Shown here: piece by piece, positions 1-64,000 of the stretch
Layout of the letters: every line of letters begins with the position of its first letter
Position numbering within the stretch: position 1 is the stretch's first letter
DNA from: Callaeas wilsoni
Taxonomy: Eukaryota > Chordata > Aves > Passeriformes > Callaeidae
DNA length: 64,000 nucleotides
NCBI GenBank assembly: GCA_013398955.1
Contig: VWPU01004539.1
Location: 1 to 64,000, forward strand
Reading direction: 5' to 3'
Program-made: the position numbers and the translations under genes
The notes under the pieces: model-generated
Told to the model about the DNA's origin: nothing
The model's input: the letters and a program-made list of their open reading frames with translations, nothing else
The model's database searches: none

Positions 1-1242
1 ACACTGCAACCCAGGACACAGCTTTAAAGTACTTTAAACATGCGGAAAAATATAAAAAACAAGTTGAGACATGAGACAGACTCTGCTTGCTGAACTTGAA
101 TGCTTTTTTTTTTTTCCCCCTAGAAAAAGAGAACTGTGTTCTCATAAAGTGTGCAGAATTCTAGAAACTTCCTGTCTGCAGCAACAAAGAGTAGAATAAC
201 ACAAGAATACACAGAGTTTGAGGCAATATAATCCACCCTCCACACTTCAGGTGGGCACTGAGATGCAGCTCCTTCCCTCCCTCAAAAACATGCTCAGGAC
301 TATCACAGGAGGGACCCCAGGTTGCAGCACTCCAGGCAAGGTTCCTGGGAATGCATCAGCTCTCTGGCTCCCAGGAGCAGGGCACAGATGACACGTACCA
401 GACTTCAGCACTTCTTTGAAACCCCATTACCTTTGAAGACAATAATTAACCATAACAAATGCACTGTAAGTCAGGATTTATGTCCTGAGGTTGCTGAACT
501 GAACTAAAATTGGAAGATAAATTTACAATAAGGGTGAATGCAATGAAAGAGAACAAATGAAGTGTAAAGAAATTCATAATAACCACTAGAGATTATGAAT
601 GCAGATTACCTGAGATGCGAAAATAAAGTGCCTCAGCAAAGGAACAGCGTAGAGGATGGCAGGTTTATTAGCCTGTATGGGCCAATAATCAATTTATTGT
701 TATTTGCCTCATGTCTGTCTTAGCTATACCCATTGTAAAGATTTGGGGTCTGAAACACCATCTCTCTGTGGATTTGTGTAGTGGCTGGTACAACTGGTAT
801 AGGCTGAAGTACTATGGCACTTACACACTGTTAAAAAAATCCCACCCTATATTAGTCAAATCATGAGACAAGATTATTTATCTAGTTTAAAGTGCAGTGG
901 GAAGAGAAAAGGGCACCTTATCTTCTGTAAGTACTAAAGCTGGAATTCAAGAATTCTGTAGAAGTTCTCAAAAAATTAAGAATATTTTTTTAAAGTTACA
1001 CAGTGATGAATTTATGGAGGACACAGAAGCATCTGTATTTTAAAAAATAGAACAAAAGGAAAAAAACCTCATTTACAGATTTTAACAGTACAACCAAACT
1101 GACATCTTCGAATTGCAAAGACAAAAAAAAACTTCTTAGAAATGAAGTCACTTCAAAAGAATACTCAGAATGATTAAATGTCATAAAGGCTACCAAGCAG
1201 AGTAACACAGAAATGATAATACTGAAACATCTCCGAGGACCC

Positions 1243-1263
1243 CATCATCATCATCATCATCAT
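1243..1263. repeat. (CAT)7 microsatellite
   Basis: Seven perfect CAT units in intron sequence. The run of Met/His codons in overlapping ORFs is produced by this repeat. Confidence 0.9.
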
Positions 1264-2171
1264 CAGTGACACCATTATCCTAATAGAGTCCTCCAGGCTA
1301 CTTAGTTTCTTGGAAGACCTGTCAAGAGAACATTTAAATTCCAAACCAGGTATTGTTCCAACAAAAAAAACGCTTTGTCTGTACACTATGTAAGAGCAGG
1401 GACATTTTGAAGTCTGGACATTAAAGCAGAAAAACAACGAAGTGAGTATGAAATATACACTGGTCTTGCATACCAATGTTAAAAAAATATTCAAGATCAG
1501 CGCTTCTAGAAATATGCTATTATTTCTCTGCAACCTTCTTCCCCCCAGAGAAGGGAAGGAGAGACTTAATGCATAGATTTGCTTCTCTTCTCAACATGTA
1601 ATTAATTAGTTCCTTTGATGAGTTTATGAATTTAAATATTCTCATACTTGTCTTTAGGTTACCTATACAGGGAATAAATGAACATTAACATTCTACATAA
1701 TGAAGTACTTATTTTAAATTAATTCATTAACTTTGCAAAACACTGTCCCCACGTAACAGGAACTTTTTTAAAAGCCTCCAACAAGTCACCGTGTACAATA
1801 CAATCCAGAAAGAGCAGCTATTGTTCTTACCCGATTTAGTGTCAGGGAAATGCTGAATTTCAGAAATTACAGTATGGAAAGGGGAATTCATTATGCTCGT
1901 GAGTATCCTGGTGACCTTTTTAGTGACCTTAACAGGTAACAGAGACTTCACTGCTTCAGCTTCTTGCAACTGGCTGTACCAAGCAGATCCCCCTGCCTCA
2001 TCCAGTGGAACAACCTCAGAATCAAATTAAATGCCCATGCTGACCTTCCTAGCCAGAGGAGGAACCCTGAACCACCCAGCTGAGGGACAAGAAATCCAAA
2101 ATTTCACTAAGATTTGCAGCAAACAGATCTCCTGCATGGATCTCCCAAATCTTGGTCAACTAGCTTTAAGA

Positions 2172-2475
2172 CATGGAATCACAGAATTGTTAGGGTTGGA
2201 AAAAACCTCCAGGATCATCACTGTCCAACTCTCAGCCCAGCACCACCATCATGTTCACCCCTAGACCATGTCCCCAAGTGCCACATCCACACATTTTTTG
2301 GAACACTTTCAGGGATGGTGATTCCACCACTACCCTGGGCAGCCTGTTCCAATGTTTTCCAACCATTTCAGTGAAGAAATATTTCCTAACAACCAATCTG
2401 AACACCCCCTGGTACAACTTGAGTCCATTTCCTCTTGTCTTTTGTTACCTAGGAGAAAAGACCAACACCCAATAA
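2172..2475 (-). mobile_element. CR1 LINE 3' fragment, minus strand
   Basis: Read on the minus strand this is the familiar last 300 bases of an avian CR1 element. It has the segment for a 'GTAACAA'-type junction, a 'GGAAATGG...CAAGTTG' block, then 'GGCTGCCCAGGG', 'GGAGTCACCATCCCTG', 'TGTGGATGTGGCACTT' and 'GGTTGGA' with a short 3' tail ending near 2172. It is 5' truncated, as is usual for CR1, and lies in the same orientation as TRAPPC9. The sequence is moderately diverged and has no coding capacity. Confidence 0.85.
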
Positions 2476-5354
2476 AATGTCAAAATTCAGCAGAAATAAA
2501 TGCGGAAAAACAATCCTAAACTTATACATTCAGTAAGAGGCTCTCAGCATATCATTTCTGTTGAGAAGCAAGATCATGAAGTTGTGGTTCACACATTCAT
2601 GAATCTCCCAAATCAGTATTCAGCAACAGGCAAAAAAGCAAACGATAAATTGTGCATTACTCCACAATTATAAGGAAAGTAATATAAAACAAAATAAAGA
2701 ACACCATTAGGTCATTACAGAAACACACAGATCACCTTTCAAACAGTGTGTACTGCCTCCCTCAAACACACAGAGCTGAGAGTTCAAAAGGGACAAGGCT
2801 GACATGTGGAACAGTTTCCACAGCAGGGACTGCTAAGCCCTCAACAGTTAGAAATGTCCAGTCTGCTGTGACAATACCCTGGGAAAATGCATCAAATCCC
2901 TGCAGGAACCACGTTTAGAAGATGTCCTGTTACCTCTCTCATGCAATACAAAAACCTGGGAACACAAGGACACCAATAAGTGCAAAGCTGCTAAAAAGTA
3001 ATTTAGCTGTGACTCTTCTTGTCATGGCACATTGTAAAGTTCTGACAGGAAGAAGAAAGAAATGCTAGGAAAAAGAAACCCACTAAAGATGACTAGCAGA
3101 GCCTAAAACCAGAGAAACTGTATTCAGCCCTGGAAGCTCCTGAGCTAACAACAGTTGGAGGCCAAAAGCCTACAGGAAAACAGAAGTATGTGCACAATAT
3201 TTCCTGTACTGTCCCACTGGAATCTGCTCTTAGCCACTGTCACAGTCAGGATATTGGACTGGATGGCCACTGCTCTGATCCTGTACAGCCACTCATGGTT
3301 TTGCTTCCTTTAATCTAGAAAAACACCCAGCACTTTTCTCTGTGAGACAGCACACCATCAACACACACCAGCAATTCTGATTGATAACCTGGTTTACTTT
3401 CCAATTGGATAAATGTGTATCATCAGAAACATCAGTAATTTATCCTTCTGCAGCATGTCCAGATAACAAACAGAATAAAAGGAAACAATTCCAGCAGCAA
3501 ATGAAAAGACATGAAAGTAAAAATTGCCCTACTAAAGACATTACTTTTAAGAGACAAAAGTATTTTGATCATCATTGTAAATGTGGTTGGTCTTCAAAAG
3601 AAAAAGGTATCGCAGCTACCCTATGATTAAAAGTCATGTCATAGCTGCCATTGATTTTTCTAGCTCTTTACTGTTCTTCCCATCAGGCTCTTACTTCCTC
3701 TTTGGAAAGTATGGCATTTGTAAAGTTAAAAGCAATACATAAAAAATAAAGTCGCAACGAAATTGTCAATATACTTAGCATCCCTAATAACCCTTTCAAA
3801 GGACACAGAGTACACAGCACCCACAGATACCAAAGTTCCAACAAAGCATTAATGGATCCTACTCCTTTCTCATCACTGAATGAGGAAAGGTTGAATTGCT
3901 TCAGCTACACAACCTTTCAGAGAAGTGCGAAGTAATAGTAGGGTAAAAACGTTGTTCAAAGATTTTGTTCATCAGTGGTCTCATAGGAGCTGGATACAGG
4001 TAAACAACAGAGGCCAAAATCCACATCTCAAATCCCACAGCTGTTCAGTGTCCATACCGAGAAGTATGTTATCTTCATCTCCTACAGAGTACTTTGGGTT
4101 TATATTATTTCATCTGAAAAGCTCCTAGACAAGTGCAGCTCCAGAGCTTTTTGGAGACTGGGCAAATAAAGGAAATCTTATATATATGTGTGGATATATG
4201 TATCTCTCTACATATACATACACATTTTCTATGAAATTTCACTTGCTGTCAAGGGGTACTTCTCAAAGTCTCAGTTCCCTGGCACCTGTGTTTTCACAGT
4301 GTCAGGGTGTGCTCCTCCTTTGCTATCAGCATTTTCAGTAAGTTCTAAATTGAACTTTAGTGTAGTAACACTGTAGGGTTTGTGCAGTTAAATCTTAAAA
4401 TATTTTTAAAGTATCTTTATATTTCACATTATGGCGGTTTCAAAACAAAATCTTTCAATCATTACTAACAATTACTGTAATTTTTGTCTAAATGCACTTG
4501 CAAGGTAACTCACAGAAATCATTCCTATTCAACCTGAATAAGCTCTGCATGTAATTTTGTTGTATTTTTCTATATTGAAAGATTACTTATAATGGTAATG
4601 GATACCTGCAAGTGGATCCTGGGAAAAAATCCAAACAACAGAGAGTTTTTAATACAGGAATATCTTGTTTTGTCAAGTAAATTTAATCAGCGTAAACATA
4701 TCAGACAAACAAAAAAAATACAGAGTAGAGTAATTACTCCAGCAATACTGCGTGTTTATTATAAAAACGAAATCCTTATTACAAGTATCTGGTACTTGTA
4801 ATTCCAAATAATTCTAATAGAAGCAAACACTGTGGCTTCCTTTTATTCAGAATAAGTTTAGGCACATGAGACTTTCTCTGCAGTACAAATATTAGGGGGT
4901 TTATGTCTTACATTTCAGTCTGTCACTTTGGGCAAGTAATCAGTGAATGACTCAGCAGTCATTCAGAATGCTGCAATCCAGAATAATTAAATAATCAACC
5001 CAACGTTATTTTTCTTTAAACCCCACTAATGTTTGTGAATTATTTTTCTTTACCTTCATAAGGTAAGGATACAAAGAGATACCTCAAAAGCACTGTCAAA
5101 AAATATTTTAAAAGGTAGTAGAGCAAGGCCTCATGATGGGGAAGTTGGGCCAGACTCTCAAGCCCACAACTGTCTCAAAAATTCACCCTTCAATCAGTAG
5201 AGCTCAGCCAAGGGTTGTCTTTGCTGTACAAGACACAAATATTCAAACACACAGCCACATCACAAATGAGTTTAACACAAATGGCACAGCAATTAGAAAC
5301 GTGTTTCCAGCAGCACATACAACCCTCCTAAGCAAGGAGAAATGAAAAACTCAC

Positions 5355-62213
<56,859 letters not shown>

Positions 62214-64000
62214 CTGCAGAGAAAAGAAAAAAAACACAACAGATTACTTGAGATATTTGCAAGAAGTGAAGTCTTATGTGGTAAAATCCATTTGCACGAA
62301 CAAAATATATCTGAAACTGGAGGTCTAATGACAAAGGCCACGGAAAATTCTGAGATACTCAATGTGCTTTTCACCTCTGTGTTCACCCTCAGAGCTCCCA
62401 TTGCCCCAGCCCTACTAAAAGAATATGCAGGAGTAAGAACTTGTCACAGTAGAAAAAGATAACATGAAAAGCACTTAATCCAACTGGATGCAATTCCACA
62501 AAACCAGGTAAGATGCCAAGAGAGCTAACCAAGGTAAGACCACTCTCTCATCACCTCCAACAGGTTCATGCCCATTGGGGGAGGTTTCTAATGGCTGGGA
62601 AAGGGGAAACGTCATCTTCTTCAAGAAGGAAGGACCAGCACAGGCAGATCAACATCAGCTCCTTGGAGAGGCTACACAGAAATCCTGCTGGAAGCACATG
62701 GAGCGAAAAGTGTCTGGGAACAGCACACATTGATTTATTGAGGATAAATCAGTCTTTGGCAGCCTCACTGCCTCCTCTGAGGAGATGATAAGCTCAGCAG
62801 AGAAAGAACAGCAGTGATGTTGTGCATTTCGGCTTTCAAAACATCTTTGGACATGCTCTCCCACAGAATGCTCACAGCCAAACTGGTAAGACTGAACAGC
62901 TGGCCTACAAAGTAGGTGGAAAATCGGCTGCACAGCCAGACTCAAAGGCCTGTGATCAGCCACATGGTGTTCCTCGGGGGGACAGTTCTCATGCCTTCAT
63001 TAACTGCCTGGATAATTGCATGAAGCACACCCAGAAACTTCCTGGGTGATACCAAAGTGGGGGGAACAGCAGGGCAGGCCTTCAATGCAGAGAGAACTTG
63101 CCAGGCTGGAGACAGAGGCAGGCAGGAGCCTCATCCCAAAGCAAGGCTGGTGGAAGGCCATCAAAAGGGTTGGGGGACTGGAGTTCCTGGCACATGAGAA
63201 ACAGAAAGAACTGGGCTTGCTCAGCCTTAAACAGCAAGAGGCTGAAGGTTGATGTTCCTGCTGCCTTTAAAATACTCAGGGGAAGGTAGAGAAGAGATGG
63301 AGGCAGGTGCTTCTCAGAGGTGCAGAGATCGGCTGAGGGTCAACACAAGCCGACACAAGAAGTTCTGCTTTAAGATAGGACCAGTTTATGTTTTGTTCTT
63401 GGGTTTTTTCAAATTATAACCAGCAAAATGTTAGAACAGGTTGCTCAAAGATTGTAGAACTTCCATCATTAAATATACCTGAAACTCGACTGGACAGGTC
63501 CCTGAACAACCTGATTTAACTGGATGTGATATAAGCAGGTGATTACAGACTTATCAAATTATTTGGATTGGAAGAGTCCTCTGAAGCTCTCTAAGTGTAA
63601 TCTGAGGAATCTTGAGCCATTTAAGTTTTTGGAATTGTAGAAGGAAAGAAGTGAGAGGTCAAAAGGTGTTACGGTTTTCACAGTATGTAACCTACAGGGC
63701 CATTAGGAAGATAAATGGATTTCCACATGGAATGAGAAAGCTAAAAGCAGAACTGGAGACAGTGATTGTCCTGAAAGGGTATGAAACTGAGAAGCAGAAA
63801 TTGTGCTCAAAGATCATTTGTATGTCCAATAAATAACAAAAAGCACGTATGAAAAAAAAAGGAAAGAAAGGATGGAGGAAAGGCAGGGGAAAAAAGCAAT
63901 TCGTAGGACTTAATATGAAAGGAATTTATGCTGGTAGAAGTTTAACACTTGCAGCTTTGGGAGATGTAAAGGCAAAAATCTTTTCCTAACAGTCCACAGT
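62214..64000 (-). other. TRAPPC9: TRAPPC9 intron upstream of window exon 1 (partial)
   Basis: The stretch upstream (in transcript sense) of exon 1. Most of it, 62310-63585, is a diverged CR1 element. Positions 63600-64000 show nothing identifiable. The exon that should encode the preceding LLRSVNDFLWLGA-like segment is not in the window. Confidence 0.8.
62310..63585 (+). mobile_element. Diverged CR1 LINE with ORF2 remnants, plus strand
   Basis: At 62310-62400 the plus strand encodes [20 protein letters not shown] followed by VFT, matching the CR1 ORF2 segment just before the reverse transcriptase (usually read as '...NxFFASVFT'). Further blocks look like later ORF2 and the 3' region: 'CATGGTGTTCCTCGGGGGGA' (near 62964), 'GAAACTTCCTGGGTGATACC', 'AAAAGGGTTGGGGGACTGGA', and 'AACTCGACTGGACAGGTCCC' with 'TGAACAACCTGATTTAACTGG'. 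The order is that of CR1 but the length of about 1.3 kb is too short for the full interval, so there are internal deletions. It has many frame breaks and no function. Its left edge is about 100 bases from the exon 1 acceptor. Confidence 0.7.

Larger units (their letters stand above)
1..5354 (-). other. TRAPPC9: TRAPPC9 intron downstream of window exon 13 (partial)
   Basis: AT-rich intron with no exon that I can match to the C-terminal part of TRAPPC9. It contains seven CAT repeats at 1243-1263, one reversed CR1 3' end at 2172-2475 and a short TA-rich patch near 4170-4215. ORFs in this stretch are short and have no recognisable protein character. Confidence 0.8.

Noticed and set aside
1174..1533. 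119-codon ORF with a Met run
   Set aside because: The Met run comes from the CAT microsatellite. The rest has no recognisable feature.
1..5354. Further TRAPPC9 exons encoding the C-terminal part
   Set aside because: I looked for the segments expected after DLSD and found no matching frame with splice sites. They must lie outside the window.

Overview
This window is nuclear DNA from a bird, probably a passerine. The gene in it is TRAPPC9, whose exons are small, GT-AG-bounded and separated by long AT-rich introns. The introns carry CR1 LINE fragments with the avian 3' end, in which a 'CAGAATGGTTTGGGTTGG'-type stretch lies close to a short TTCTATG-like tail. They also carry LTR fragments that resemble bird endogenous retrovirus families. 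These repeat assignments come from recognising sequence patterns, not from a database search.

One gene accounts for all the coding sequence I can support: TRAPPC9 (NIBP, the animal relative of yeast Trs120), on the minus strand. Thirteen consecutive internal coding exons are present. In transcript order they are 62213-62085, 58106-58080, 56911-56790, 55093-54968, 49269-49053, 46928-46785, 31790-31664, 28149-28004, 22881-22796, 15657-15531, 13975-13843, 12588-12425 and 5507-5355. They total 1701 nt, about 567 codons, and the reading phase is continuous across all twelve introns. By memory of the mammalian protein (about 1150 residues) they cover roughly residues 245 to 812. The 5' exons with the start codon lie beyond 64000, and the C-terminal exons lie below position 1. 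No exon has a stop or frameshift, so the gene looks intact.

The rest is intron. Positions 1-5354 are the start of a downstream intron. Positions 5508-12424 hold a fragment of an ERVL-type LTR, an unassigned 124-codon ORF and a CR1 copy. Positions 13976-31663 hold scattered CR1 pieces, including a head-to-head pair at 24402-25965 that keeps remnants of CR1 ORF1 and the start of ORF2. The largest intron, 31791-46784 (15.0 kb), holds three LTR fragments and several CR1 tails. Positions 49270-54967 contain a CpG-rich element of about 1.1 kb that reads as a solo LTR. Positions 58107-62084 contain 20 perfect copies of GGAGAA. Positions 62310-63585 hold a diverged CR1 with ORF2 remnants, close to a splice acceptor.

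I found no tRNA, rRNA, CRISPR array, operon or other prokaryotic feature, and no convincing new biological system. The points most worth a second look are the 27-nt microexon, the rearranged CR1 with its 5' part retained, the CpG-rich LTR inside the gene, the hexamer array, the orientation of all five LTR pieces antisense to the gene, and the unexplained 124-codon ORF.
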